A DNA stretch of 64,000 bases from Maylandia zebra. Lineage: Eukaryota; Chordata; Actinopteri; Cichliformes; Cichlidae. The stretch lies in contig NC_135185.1 of assembly GCF_041146795.1 (NCBI RefSeq), positions 25,980,529-26,044,528 on the forward strand, read 5' to 3'. How positions within the stretch are numbered: the stretch's first letter is position 1; each line of letters opens with the position of its first letter. Positions 10,148-23,100 of the stretch are shown here, one piece after another. The translations under genes were made by a program, and so were the position numbers. The notes under the pieces were generated by a model that was given only the letters and a program-made list of their open reading frames with translations, had not been told where the DNA came from and made no database searches.

Positions 10148-11120
10148 TTGCATTTCACATTACCATTTGATAAAACTTTTATCATAAAAAATATTAATTC
10201 GTATTTTTTAAAAACTTTGTAATCGTTAGGATTTCTTCTTAGAATTATTTCTGATACCATTGTGGATATTTTTCAGCATTATTTTCATGACACTTTTTTG
10301 AATCACTGCTCCTACAGCATTTAACAGTAAATCTGCTATTCTCATCCCAATATGAAGGTCATTCACAGGACGCCATGCTTGCATTTACTAGGTGATGATT
10401 TTATCGAAACACACACATTAGCCCACATACTTGCTTCATGTTTAATTACTGCTGTATTTCACAGGTATACTCTTGTATTGTTAGGATGCATTCCGCTGCT
10501 GACTGATAATTTATAACTTCACTATGTCTCAATTACAAGTTCTCAGTTTATCTCAGCTCATCACATATTTTGTAATAGATGTATTTCAGCCTTGCCCTCC
10601 AGACTGCAGAGGACACTTCTCCTTCTTTTTCTCCTACCTTGAAAGAAGCGCCCACCTCATCTCTACACTTGCAAGCCACTAACTGTGAAAAGCTGCCATA
10701 CAGCAGTTTTCTCTCTTTTTGCCAAATGTATTCCTTTTAATACATACACCCACTCATCGGCTGAACAGTTGCTAGGGAGCTGACATCCAGTGAATAAGTT
10801 CTAGTCAGAAAGCGACATCCCAAACATTTATCTTCCTCCTTACTGTTGGACGTTGGTCAAAGTTCACCCATTTAGCAGCAGGGTATTAGTACAACAGTGC
10901 ATCAGGTTGTGAGAGGCCATATTACTGGATGGCATTACTATGCCTGAGGCTCAAAAGCACAACAAAAACAGAAGGAGGGAAAGTGTTTAAATATTTTATG
11001 TATCAGCTACCTTCACACTGGCACACAAGCAGGATAGTGAAATTTGTTTTAGATTCAAGCAGTCTTTCTCTATTTTAGTAAAAAAGCAGCAAGTAAGGCA
11101 GATGTATTTCTTAATATGAT
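10148..11120. other. non-coding DNA
   Basis: Nothing recognised. Confidence 0.5.
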
Positions 11121-11123
11121 ATT

Positions 11124-12780
11124 CCAAAGGGACCAGTAGTTCCCATTGCTAGCCCTCTGTTGAATGTTTGGAGGGCAGGAAGATGCTAATGCATTTAAAT
11201 AAAAAGTAATACAGACACAGCACAGCACTCTGAGAACTTCCCGGCCACTGAAAATGCTCATCTAGTAGGTCGCGCTGTGATTTTGAGTCTATATTTGAAA
11301 GTAGCATGAGCAAGAATACAGTTGGGTCCATTAGTATTTGAACAGATACACACTTTTGGTAATTTTGCTTTTGTGCATCAACTGTATTTCCCACCTAGAA
11401 TTTCTGCAGCCATCTTTAGCTGCTGCTTTTTCGTAGGTCACTCTGCATTCAATTCGGTCTTCAGTAAGTGAAAAGGATGTTCTGAGATCAGCTGAATGAC
11501 TTGGCCATTGAAGAATATCGCAATTCTTTACCTTGAGATACTTTTGGGTTGCTTTTGCAGTATGCTTTGGGTTATTATCCATTTGTAGTGCGAAGGTCTG
11601 TCTGATCAGTTTTACGGCATTTGGCTAAATCTAAGCAGAGCACAGCCCAACACTTCAGAATACATCCTGCTACCTCTACCAGCAATCACATCATCAATAA
11701 ACACTAGTGACCTGGCTCCACTGACCTACATGCCCATGCTATCGCAGATGATGGTGTATGCTTCGAATCACAAGCTGTTTCTCTTCTTTTCCCTTCTTTT
11801 TTCTTCTCATCATTTTAGTGCAGTTTCATCTTGGTTTCATCTGTTCCAAATTATTTTTTTTTTAGGACTGTTGAGGCCCTGTCAGATGTTTTTTCTGCCA
11901 AAGTGTAATCTGACCTGCTTGCTCTTGTGTGTAACCAGTGGTTTGCACCTTCCATTCATGAAGACATCTCTTCATGTAGACTTTAGGGACCAGAAAAAGT
12001 AGAAACATCCAAGTAAAACCCATAGTATAGCAAAGAAGGAGGTATACTACATGTTTAGCTTATACCACAACAGATATGCCTATCTGTTTAAAATGTTCTT
12101 GACTGGACTTTTTCATCCACTTTAGTTGTTTTCTGTGGTCTCTCTGGTCTTTTGGTGTTGCCAAATGCTGTTTGTTTGATTACACCTGATGTTTTTGCTA
12201 TCTTTCTGATAGGTTTATTTTATTTTATTTTTTCCCCAGTCTAATGATGGCCTCCTTCACTTGCATCAACTTTTTGGACTTCATTTTGAGAATTTCAGTA
12301 AAAAGCTGGAAAATACAAGTTCAACACTTGAAATTGATTCCAGATATTTTGTCTGCTTAATGTGTCATAGAACAACAAGAAAATAGGCCTCGAAACTACC
12401 TTCTCAACTGACCAATTATTTTTAAGCCTCTGAAAATAGGGCACTGTAACTCCTAGATTGTTGATGCAATACTTTTGATAAAGCTCTTCATATCCCCAGT
12501 GACTTTAAATCCCCTGTGATGGAGTATGGAGGCAAAAACTACAGAATTTGTGTAATTGTTCAAATGCTTATACCTATTCTTTTCAATCATAGACTGAAAA
12601 TCATAACATGAGCTGCAGTTTGAACAAATCTTTTCTTGGTAAATGCACATTTCCAATGGCCAGGGTATTCTCAAAGCATTGCTGTGGTCTATTTTACTTT
12701 TCATTTAAATGCATCGACATCTTTTTGCCCTACAAACATTCAAAAGATGGATAGCAAATGTCCAAATACTTATGGAGCTA
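11124..12780 (-). mobile_element. decayed Tc1-like transposon(s) with inverted arms
   Basis: The arms at about 11124-11260 and 12643-12780 are diverged inverted copies of each other of roughly 140 bp; both carry the GAATGTTTG-AGGGC and GATGCATTTAAAT landmarks. Between them lies a minus-strand Tc1-type transposase relic. A further TIR-like start, 'CAGTTGGGTCCATTAGTATT', at about 11317 suggests a second or nested end. The outer arm at 12790 reads GCTCCATAAGTATTTGGACA on the minus strand, typical of fish Tc1-like ends. Confidence 0.75.
11390..12290 (-). pseudogene. Tc1-like transposase pseudogene
   Basis: Minus strand. The N-terminal part near 12290 reads MKSKKLMQVKEAIIRLG, a typical helix-turn-helix start. 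The C-terminal catalytic part at about 11582-11487 keeps DNNPKHTAKATQKYLKVK and LQWPSHSADL, the DD34E region containing the second catalytic Asp of the family. Stops and frameshifts break the middle, so it cannot make transposase. Confidence 0.8.
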
Positions 12781-12795
12781 TCTGTATGTTATGTG

Positions 12796-13679
12796 CATGC
12801 ATTCCTGTGCATATACAGCACAGAATAATTCAGATTCTCGCTAATGAATAATCATGTTTTCAGATTTAGTTTTGTATGGCAAGTGGGTCATGTGTCAGAT
12901 GCAATTAAGCAAAACAGCAAACATAAATGAGTCACATCTACATAATAAGTCTGAGAAGAGTAATATTCAGCTAACAAAGACGAATGTGATGCAATACACT
13001 ATATCAAAGCCTTGAATAAAGACTGAGTGAATTCATCAGAGGCTTGTGTAATCTTATTCATTTGGCTTCTCATTTCCAGCAATCTGCATTTACTCTTACT
13101 GCAGGAGAAAACATGACACAAACTGATCATTTCTTAGAATGATCACGACAATTATCTTCACAATAGCGCAAAATAAAGTTACTGTGCATGATGTAATAAC
13201 TGTCTATCATGTAATAAAATTCAAAGTATGTGGGATGTGTATCTGCAGTCCTCATTTTGATCCGCTGTGTTGAAAATCAAACTGCAAAAATCCTCTGCAG
13301 TTTTCACATAAGCTGTTCACAGTTTAAAGAACACAGGCTTTCCAGGAAGTAGTTATTCATAACTGACATAGTGCTAATTACTTCCTGCTGGACTATACCT
13401 CTTGAAATGGTGATAAATTCTTGGCTAAAGCAACCCTGTTCAATACCATATCAAAAACAGCAGCTGGAACATTATTGCATATTAATAAAAGCAGATGGTG
13501 GTTTGCAGACATGGCCAACGGAGGTGTTGAGGGACACCTCACATGTTGGAAATCAAATCTGATTAATTCAGGAAATAACTTCAACTCCAACACATACATT
13601 AGATGATCTCTGTTCTATGTATATGTATTTTTAAACCAAACCACCAAACGAACAATTAAGTGTAGTGTAATGTACTCAC
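12796..13679. other. non-coding DNA, probably intron of the 13.7-15.3 kb gene
   Basis: Lies downstream (minus strand) of a good splice donor, so it should be intron. No next exon was recognised. Confidence 0.45.
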
Positions 13680-15322
13680 AGCAACATTTAGAGGTCTGGG
13701 CAATGAGGTAGACCTGTAGGACATTCTCGGAAACTGCTGCTCCGGCCAGCTGAAGACAGGGCAGGGGTTGTTCCGTCCACTGGCAGCCAGATGAGGATAA
13801 GGTGACTCATAACAGGTAGGAATAACTTTTTTCTCCTTCTCCCGCCCTCTTTCTGACCATCTAACTTTTTCCCAGCAAAGCTTTTCTCTTTTTCTGTCCC
13901 TTTCCCTCCTTTTCTCACCTCCTCTGTCTCTCTCCCAGGAGACTTCTTTTCTCATTTCCCTCTCCTTCTCTTTTTCCATCCCCAAGCCTCCATTTCTCTC
14001 CCATAGAGTCCTGTTTTCCCTTTTCTTTACTCTCCCTATACCTTCTTCAAGCACTTTTTCAGTTTTCTCTTTCCCAAGGGTGCCATTAGCTACCAGTTCA
14101 TCCAGCTGCCTCACTCTGTCAATGTCTGTCTCTAGATAATGTCTCCCAGTAGGGGTTTGTGCTTGGATCTTTGGACATAGCTCTTGGTTGGGCTCTGGGT
14201 GTGAGTGAGTCTCTTCTTTTACTTTCCTTAGGACTTCTCTCGGCTCTATGATCCTACAGCTTGGTAATGTCTTGCTCCACTGGTGGATGGAACTTGTGAT
14301 ATCTTTGGAGTCACACTCCTTAATCGGCTGAAGGTTCGAACTGGTTGGACTGTACCATAAGTTTGTTGTTGATGTCGATGGTGGCGGTGGATTTGTTAAG
14401 GCAGAATGTAGTGGTGTGCGAGATGGAGTTGGTGGAGGTGGTGGAGGAGTTAGATCGCTATGTCGTAAAATGAACGGTTGCTGAAGAGGACCACCATTTG
14501 ATTTTAAGACCCTGCAAGTCACTTCATTTAGAAACTGTGAGAACTTGCGCCTGTCCTCTGATTTCTCACCACACTGATGGAATAAGACCGAAGAAGCATT
14601 TTTGCAAGATGATGACATATTTTGGAGTCCGGCATCTTTCCTTTGTGTTGTGCAAGTATTCTCATGATCATGGTCTCTTTTGCTTTCAGATTTAGCAGGA
14701 GGACGTGAAATGATAAGATTTTGGTAAATGATTTCATCCTCACCCTCAGCAGCAGAGGACACCTGATCAGTGTTGCAAGACTGTTCATTGCTGTCTTGCT
14801 TAATAGGAGTCCGTAGTAAGCAGGTGGCCACTGAGCTCCAGCTGTTTGTATCCCAACTTCCATCATCATCACTAGAGCTGCCGTTGCCACTCTGTAGACT
14901 AGGGCTTTTACTTCTCTCAATAGGATTGGGGATGGAGTTGTCCAGGCTTCCAAGTGATCTCCTCTTTATCCGAGAGACTGAACCTCTGAGATTGGGTAAA
15001 GAGTTCGGAAAGTTAGACAAAGGTTCGTCAAGACTTGACAAAGATCCTTGCATGCATGAAACAGACCCCTGCAGGCTGGAAAAGGAACCTTTAAGTAAAG
15101 GAGAGGATTGGCGACGCAGCTGAGGCTCTTCTTCATGGTCACTGCAGGGTCCAGAGAAGACGGGGCAAGATGCCGTAGAAGAGCAGGAACCACGATCTTG
15201 CCGAGTTGAGGTTGCTCTGGAACGCTGTCGCCGTAAAGTAGCCATGTAAATTGCCTTCCTTCCTCTAATTTGCACAGACTCTGGTAATCCTTTCTGTACA
15301 GACTCAAGTCTGGGACCATCAT
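13680..15322 (-). CDS. large internal exon of an unidentified Ser/Pro-rich scaffold-like protein
   Basis: The frame stays open for 547 full codons and both edges are good splice sites. The upstream edge is TTTCCATTTCAG, with exon first base 15322. The downstream edge is GCT|GTGAGT, with exon last base 13680. The exon enters in phase 1 (two bases complete a codon) and leaves in phase 0. The ATG at 15350 lies in the intron and is not the start. The encoded segment opens with DDGPRLESVQKGLPESVQIR and RGRKAIYMATLRR. Next come Ser-rich repeats (SFSSLQGSVS, SLSSLDEPLS), a segment KFSQFLNEVTCRVL, a TPPPPPPTPSRTP proline run, RHYLETDIDRVRQLDEL, and a Lys/Arg/Glu-rich tail. It looks intrinsically disordered, as in cytoskeletal or synaptic scaffold proteins, but I do not recognise the family. 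Other exons were not found; they may lie on either side. Confidence 0.85.
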
Positions 15323-16260
15323 CTGAAATGGAAACGCATAAATGAACCATGTCAGGCTCAGTCAGTCCTATTGGTTTCTGTCCTCTGGCTTTGCCCAGTT
15401 TTAATTGTCTGCCCTAGTTGTCCTGACTTCCAACAGTGCACCCAAGCTGTTGCAGTGTGACACACTTTACACTGATCCAGCTCAGTATTCAACGAGATCC
15501 CAAAGAGGCCTGATAGTCATCTGGATGCCAACCAAATCATTACCATATGGTAACTCCATCAATTCTATGTTTTTCCTTTTTAAAATAGCATTATAGATCA
15601 ACAGGCGACCAGTGGTTTGTATGTGGGCATGTATAATGAATTTGTGTATTGACATGGATGATGTTGGAAAGCAGCTGGATATCCAGGTCAGTGATATTGA
15701 CCACAGCGACCATGTGAAATCTGCTTTCTGTGCAGCAGGCAAGGAAAGCAGACACAGATCAATTTGTCACACATTGTTGTTGTGTTTGTTATGGTGTGAT
15801 GTACAGATGAATGTACAAGTTCATGGTTCATTGACTGTTACACATTACTAAAGACACACTTGAAATGATTAATTCTGTCAGTCTCACAGGACAGAGCATC
15901 TCTGTGGGAACATCTGTTGCCTCCAGGTTTGATTAGAGGGAACCTGTCCTGTCAGAAATTAGGCTTTTAAAGTTGTGATCAGCAGCATCAGTTGTCCTGC
16001 TGAAAGCAAACCCTAGTTAGAATGACTTAAAAGTACTACTTCTATTCTTCTACTCCAGTTTCGTTAGTGTATATTTATCTTGTACAAAACAAATACAAAT
16101 AATTTGACAGATCTTGTGTTGGACCTAAATCTGCAAACCAGTATGACCACATATGGGCAAGACAGGAAAGAAAGGAGACAGAACTAAATACATACAATAG
16201 CAAATAGAAGGAAACTCTTGGTCTCTGATCTATATGACTCTGATAAAATCTGTATAATGT
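15323..16260. other. non-coding DNA, probably intron upstream of the 15.3-kb exon
   Basis: Begins with the splice acceptor tract of the minus-strand exon. No other coding exon recognised. Confidence 0.45.
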
Positions 16261-16261
16261 G

Positions 16262-16480
16262 ACCACATGCAGGATTGATGTGTAAGCTGGACCTAAATGC
16301 AGACGGAGTGTAATGAAAAGCGAGCTTTATTTTAAGCTGTTAACAAAAGCAGTACAGCATAAAGAGAAACTAAAACTATGAAAACTAACTTCAAAACTTC
16401 AAACACTAGAATAAAAAACCCAGTAACATTAACTAAGAATTCAAAACAAGGAAGAAAACCAGGGACCATGATGTGATGTA
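16262..16480 (-). repeat. possible LTR fragment
   Basis: Read on the minus strand it contains AATAAAGCTCGCTTTTCATT followed by CTGCATTTAGGTCCAGC, like the polyadenylation and U5 region of fish Gypsy LTRs. No matching partner or target duplication seen. Confidence 0.35.
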
Positions 16481-16589
16481 GAACATCCGTATTATCCTAC
16501 GTGTTGATTGGGATAGTAAGAGCATTGTTGGTGCACAAGTGAAACCTTGCCCCTATAAACCGACACATAAAGAGCTTTGCGGTTGTAGG

Positions 16590-16722
16590 CCTGTTTATGT
16601 TATTGTATTTTCCACAACTCTGTTGCTTGTGAAGCTCGCACACAAGAATTTCACTCGCATGTGCTGTACCAATGTACCTGCACATGTGATGTGACAATAA
16701 AAAGTGATTTGATTTGAAAGAG
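16590..16722 (+). repeat. LINE 3' end fragment
   Basis: Ends in GTGACAATAAAAAGTGATTTGATTTGA after 'AATTTCACTCGCATGTGCTG', a common fish retroposon 3' end with an ATTTG-type tail. Confidence 0.6.
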
Positions 16723-17176
16723 AATTCAGCATTAAGATCCAACCTAATTAATCTATGGTAAATGCTGGAAAAAGGGAACCACATCAGAAGCCATGTAGGT
16801 CAATCAAAAGTAAGTTTAAGTTTAGACAAGTGATTCTGAGACTTTAGGCAAGAGCTCTCTGAATAGAAAAGCCTTTTGTTATATAGAATAAAACTACTGA
16901 AAGTGATGGCTTTACAAACAAACAAATAAACCAGACATTAATGTAACATTAGAAGCAAAACCTTGCAACACTAAATCAATTTCATTGACTCACATCAGTT
17001 CAATTCTAATTCATTCGCAGAACTTGTTGTTTGGTCTCAAACATAAATTCCCAAGATGAACATTAACATATCGGTATCCTAGAGCCTTGTTACTGGTGGG
17101 CTGATACATAGTTTGAATCTTGATCAAAACATATCTCTTCCTAAAAGTCCAAGAGGACAACACTAGTAAAAAAACA
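16723..17176. other. non-coding DNA
   Basis: Nothing recognised. Confidence 0.5.
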
Positions 17177-17552
17177 TCCATCCATTTGCTTCCGCTTATC
17201 CTTTTCAGGGTCGCGGGGGGCGCTGGAGCCTATCCCAGCTGTCATAGGGTGAAAGGTGGGGTACACCCTGGACAGGCGCCAGTCTGTCGCAGGGCTAACA
17301 CACAGGGACAGACAACCATTCGCACGCACATTCACACCTAGTGGCAATTTGGATTATCCAATTAACCTATCCCCACAAGCTGCATGTCTTTGGACGGTGG
17401 GAGGAAGCCGGAGTACCCAGAGAGAACCCACGCAAACACGGGGAGAACATGCAAACTCCACACAGAAAGACCCCGGCCTGATGGTGGAATTGAACTCAGG
17501 ACCTTCTTGCTGTGAGGCAACAGTGCTAACCACCGTGCCACCGTGCTGCCCC
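17177..17552. repeat. abundant fish LINE-derived interspersed repeat
   Basis: About 375 bp from a CATCCATCCATTTGCTTCCG end through GGAGCCTATCCCAGCTGTCA and CATGTCTTTGGACGGTGGGA to GCTAACCACCGTGCCACCGT. This is a very common teleost repeat; the CATC run is probably its 3' tail, giving minus-strand orientation. It is much better preserved than the copy at 9872-10147. Confidence 0.85.
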
Positions 17553-18477
17553 CCAAAAAAACACTGCCTTATTTTTTCTCTTCTGCTTTATATTGTTTTT
17601 AAGTGCCCCTTGGTATGTTTTTCCTCCTGTGCATGAATTATTATGGCACACAGGGTGCTCAACCAAGCAGGAAAAGGACTGCCTCATTGCAAATGAAGAG
17701 TGTGAAGCTAAAGAGGCAGATGGTGGAACTATTGAAAATAAACATCCCTTCCAACAGCTGTACCCTCTCTAATAAAATGTTAAAAATAAGGGTACTTGAT
17801 AGAGGAAGTAGCATAGAGAACACCAAATAATGGAAATCCAAAGGATATCTTTGTTTTTATAAGGCTCCCTACCGATGAGGGGGTTTTACATGTTTGACAG
17901 TAATTAGATTTAAAATTTTTCTGACAGCAGGTATAATTAATTTGTTTAAAGACCAAGAGGATCATCCCCAGCATGCATAGCAGCTCTTCTGTGATACAAT
18001 TTATCTTTATTCGTCCTCACACCTTATAGAAACTAAAATTGCTGCTGCAGCTTTGCTGAGACAGTGGTACTTTGCCACAAATTAAGGTAATATACCTAAG
18101 GTAAAAAATTTAAAGCCTGTGCAAATTTAGTATAAAAAGAATCTGCATATTTTTCCATTTAAGAATCTTGAATGACCTAAAATAGCTTGAATCCACTCTC
18201 AGTGCTCCTGGCTTTGCTTGCTTTGCACCTGGTCTTCTACACACACAATATATGTAACTTACTTCCCTCTATCATAACAGCCAACTCTCCCTTTACCAGT
18301 CATAGTCCCTACATTTAGAGTCCCTACTCTCACCTCCAGACTTCTACTTTCCTTCTCTCTTGTTGCCCCTTTACACTTTCTCCTTCTTCTCTTCATTGTC
18401 TTCAGCCGACAGTAACACAGTTTCCACCACCACACTGTTTCTCAATAGCATATAAAAAGAACATCTAACCAATAGTC
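17553..18477. other. non-coding DNA
   Basis: No gene or clear repeat recognised. Confidence 0.5.
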
Positions 18478-18790
18478 AAACATGGTGGTAATGTCATGGG
18501 CTTTTGCTGCTTCAGGACTGGGATGACTTGCTGTAATTGATGTAACCATGGATTCTGCTCAGAAAATCCAGAAATCCAGAAAAAGCAAATGTCTGGCGAT
18601 AATCTCATGTCCACAAGCATATTTAGGTTGTGCAGCAGAATAAGTGTGGCCCAAAATTTCTCAGCAGTAATGTAAAACACTGACTGTCAGTCATTACAAA
18701 AGCTTGATTACAGTTTTTGCTTCCAAGGATGGTATAACCAGTTATGAGGTTTAGGTAACAATTACTCTTTCACACATTTTCCCTTACATT
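18478..18790 (+). pseudogene. Tc1-like transposon fragment
   Basis: Plus-strand sequence matching the central and 3' part of a Tc1-type transposase gene (GGTGGTAATGTCATGGGCTT, TTTGCTGCTTCAGGACTGGG, then a block ending AACAATTACTCTTTCACACA typical of its 3' non-coding part). Frameshifted and short. Confidence 0.65.
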
Positions 18791-18802
18791 TCCCTACATT
18801 TG

Positions 18803-18837
18803 GTATTTACTCACACTATTCTAGTGTGAGTAAATAC
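18803..18837. repeat. perfect 16-bp inverted repeat with 3-base loop
   Basis: GTATTTACTCACACTA (18803-18818), spacer TTC, then its exact reverse complement (18822-18837). It follows directly on a Tc1-like fragment and may be a hairpin left by transposition or a fold-back end. Confidence 0.9.
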
Positions 18838-19019
18838 TTAATTTGAAATAATTACCAAACTTGGTAGAAGAGAACAGTGTTAAAGAACTAAATGATGTCC
18901 AGACACCTGACACATGACAAATGAATCCACTGAGCTGCGAATGATAATTGTGGCAACTGTGGTAAAAGGAATCAATAAGCTTGTATATGACACTGTCACA
19001 GTAACACTCGCAGAACCAC

Positions 19020-20170
19020 CTGAACATGAGATCCAGAATATGTGCAGAGACAAATCCCTATGGAGTTAAATCAAGGAAGGGTGTTAGTTGAGCGGGTGTG
19101 CTCCTAGCTGCAAGGGATCGATTGGATAAAGACTACCTGACACACCATTAGACCCACCAAGAGCTGAGACTGATAAATATTATAGGAACATTGGGGAGAA
19201 ACAGGAATCACACAACAACAATACCAAGTGGCCAGTGGACCTAAACATCCCAGAACAAGATCCAGTTGACATCACTAAAGTAGACGTCCAACAGCATCAG
19301 GACTCTGACAGCACAATAAGTGGGGCTGCTAAAAACAGTTACTCACCCAGACTGGATAACACAGGACAGAACAATCATGGTCATGACAGGGCGATTGCCT
19401 GTAAACTCCTCACAGGCATCATAGCAACCAATCTGAGTATGAACATAAGTCAACACATGAGTGCAGCTCAGAAGGGCATTGGAAACAACACCAGAGGGTC
19501 AAAGCACCAACTGGGGTTGATGTAGCAGTACACCACGACTCCAAAACCAGGCATATTAACCTGAGTCGCCCAGGACTGACTACAAGAAAGCGTAGAACTC
19601 AATGCCCCACATAGGGATACTGAAGTGCTTGGCATATACAAGGCTAATGGTGCAGTGATAACACCAATTGGACTGTTCAAGACAAAACTAAAGACAACCT
19701 CAAAAGCACAAGTCAGTATCATGTGTGGATTATACCAATGTAATGTACTGTCCCTATTCTGCATAGGCCTCACCAGCCTCTGCTACCACACCAAAGAGCA
19801 CATACGGATAGAGATTCAGGAATGAAGTAGCAATCAGCCACTTCCTGTACATGGACGACATCAAGCTGTACACCAGGAGCAAGTCAGAGATAAACTCACT
19901 GATCCACCTCACCAGGACATCATAGTAATTCAGACAAAATAAGTGTGGCTCAGTGTTTGCAAAAAAAGGACAGGTTATCTTGACCGAAGTAGCTGGCAGA
20001 AGGCAAGACAGTGGGCATACTGCACAGCCACAAGCACCTGGGTATCACACAAAATAACAGGAACCAAGATAAAGATGCAAGAAAGTCAGGGGTCAAGGAT
20101 TAAAGATTGTCAGGTTCACCATCCAGGATGAAACAAGGAACCTTTTACATCAAAAAGATACTTGGTAGCA
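19020..20170 (+). pseudogene. Dong/R4-type non-LTR reverse transcriptase pseudogene
   Basis: Plus strand, broken by stops and frameshifts. The reverse transcriptase active site is readable near 19838 as HFLYMDDIKLY, followed by a KCGSVFAKKGQVILTE-like stretch near 19940. This order (YMDD, then KCG-V-KRG) is that of the Dong/R4 clade, which includes fish Rex6. The 5' part is heavily decayed and the endonuclease was not recognised. Confidence 0.7.
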
Positions 20171-23100
20171 CTCCAGACTCTTGTTTTCCTACATTTTCTT
20201 TACTGTTGTAAAGCTATCCCGATCTTTCTAGGGCACCCCAAACTTTTCCAAATAAATTGAAATGGGGAAATCCTTTATAGCACTATTTTCAGCAGAACCT
20301 TTGTGGGTAAACTAGTGTGCTGAGAGACATGTGCCAAAAAGCTTGTAATTCAGCCATTTCATTGTGTCTTGTTTTTTAGCACCAGTTTTTGAAGAGAAGC
20401 TCTGCCTGTCAAAACTCAAATCAAACCCAAAGGATAATAATAATTTAATCAGATGCAGCAACAGAAACACCCCCTAGCTCTTTGAATAATACACAACGGT
20501 TTTGCTAATAAGATCTCTGCCGACTCATCATATCCACTGAGCACATCATGATTCCCCAAAGCTTCCATAACTGAAACAAAAAGATCAGATGCCTCATTTA
20601 ATCCCTTCAAGCATCTGCCTGATGAACTCTTCAGAGAGATGCTTTGACATCTTTCTAAGTTTACACAAATAGAGAAGTGTGGCTCTGTATTTGGCATTTT
20701 TCTCTAAACTTGAGCCTCATTGACAGCACTATCATCAACGCATTGACAAATTACCTTCAGGGTATTTTTGACCAATCACTCAGCTGTACTAAAATAAACA
20801 TGTAACCGATATACATGTTTGGTAAAGTGCTTCTAGCAGGAGCTGTTTGTTCTCAATACAGACAAGGCTGTGTATTTTTCAGCTAAAATCACGGGATGGA
20901 TATTTACTGTGGTTTCACTGTGCATTAGGACCCACAGTAAGCACTCCTGTTGGCAAACACATTTAAGCCTGTACATATTATTACATGGTTAAACTCAGCG
21001 TGAGCCAATTTCCCATTTGCTACTGAAGAAAACCAAAGCCAGCAGCGAGAAAACCAGCACTCAGTCATTCAACTTTAACATAATTTCAGCCACTTCCATT
21101 CAGTAGCCACATGATGTTATCTTTTCCCATTTTATTAATGAGCACTCAAACAAATGTCAGACCCCCCCCATTTCCCTGTTGTCAACATCAACGTTGTCAT
21201 GGAAACAGTGATCTGAATCAATCTCTCTCGCTCTCTCTCTCTTTCCCCAGCTTTGTGCTACAGCAATCCGCTATAGCTTTCACTCTAAATGCCAAGGCAA
21301 TAAAAAAAAGACACCTATAGGAAATGTCAGCCGCACAGCCTGACCAATGAAATCTGACAGCCAAGACAAGCAATATTTCTCATTTTCCTGTCAAGGGGAG
21401 CACAGCCATGATGCATCCTTTTCTTTTGAGAGGAGAAAAAACGCCATTAAAGAGCAGCAAATTGAAATGAATGGTACTGCTGTAAATGAAAGCTTTGGAT
21501 TTGAGGCTACAGGTCAAATTAACATAATTGAAACTCACCAGCTCTTGCACACATTTGTATAAATGCGCACGCTCAGTGACATGTGCCCAGACACATGCAC
21601 ACTCACGTGCCCGCACTTGCGCTCTGTGTGCACGTGCACTGTACCCTCGCCGATTTGCATCACTTCTATTGCTTATGTATGCAACAGCGCTCTCCAGTGG
21701 TCACTTCTAGTAAAAGCTAAATTTTGGTTATATATATATTTTTTACAGCTTTCCCAGATTGAAGCGTCTGCTTGTTCACCCATATAAAACCGCTTGTTGA
21801 CATAGACAACTGCTGTTTGATCATAGACTCATGTGTGAGCTCAAGAGGGTTACACAATGAAACTGGGTGTTGATAATGATGTTGTACTGAACTCAGTTGT
21901 GAAATGTTACAGCTGTCTCCCCCTTTCTTTTCAAGACACAGTCGGTGTTGTTGTTTTTGAGTTTGTGGGAATTTTAAAAAAAAGTGTTTTTGGCCTATTT
22001 TATGACATTGTGCAGTATTTACAGTGATAACAACAAGTTTCTTTATTTATTTGACTTTATTCTGTATTTGGTTGCCTGGAACAATGACACACACGTGATC
22101 TGTGTATTGCAGCTATTGTAGAAAGCAGCACAGTACAGGCTTAAATTATGTAAATATACATTTATTCTCATACAGTGAAAGCACACGTGTGTGAGTGCGT
22201 GAGTGCACAGACACCTGTGTCTCTCACTTCATTTATGGTCTCAGAGTCCTTTATCCCGTCCGTGTTAATTAGTGGTTTGCAGCATGCATGATAATAATAA
22301 AATACATTCAGGTGAAATTAAGCAGATCCATGGTAATTTTATGCCAAGTGTCAAACCATGAAAAACACTAAAATGATCTACTAACTAATGCAACCTGTGA
22401 GATGAATGTATAAATGGGGGAATAGGGCTGCCATCAGTTTCTAGTACTGCCTTGTGCAGCTGGTAATGGTCAATTTATAAGTCTGTGCAGGATTTATGAT
22501 TATCAGGAAGGAAATCACATGCAGCATATTCACACGAGGGAAATAAGAGTGACAGTGATGGAAACGAAAATGCTGTGGAGAGAATATAAATAAGACAGAT
22601 TGTTTCTTTTTGCACAGCAACAGCGTTCAGCACGAATCCATATGGAAGCGCTGACATTAGGATGTTTGCATTAGTCTACACAAACTATCAAGTGCACAGA
22701 GACCTCGTTTATTAAAAAAAAGAAAGAAAGAAAAACAAAACAAAACTTTGAGTGCACAAACCCGTGCATGCGTACACAATACCAGGAGTTTTGGTTTTTT
22801 CCTTGAACACAAACAAAAATAAAACTGACAGAAGCACATGCAGTATGTTTCTCATGAGCATACTGTGTAGTAAATGTACTGTATACTTTCTGTACATATC
22901 AGGTAAATCAAACCATACTCAAAACAGGTGTCCGAAGGCAATATTTTTCAGTGTTTGAAGATCAGAAGATTAACTGTAATACTCCAAAGATAGATTAAAT
23001 ATTTTATCAGTAAATCTCACAGTTTGAGATGACAGTTTGGTGGATTTAAATGCAACGCAAAGCCCATTTTGTAAAACTGGCCCCAAGGCATCTGGAATCA

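Noticed and set aside
14498..15123. Open frames opposite or overlapping the 13.7-15.3 kb exon
   Set aside because: Shadow frames; only the 547-codon frame joins good splice sites at both ends in matching phase.
13680..15322. Assignment of the exon to BEGAIN, the DLK1 neighbour in mammals
   Set aside because: Apart from a faint RHYLE resemblance the sequence does not read like BEGAIN, so I leave it unnamed.
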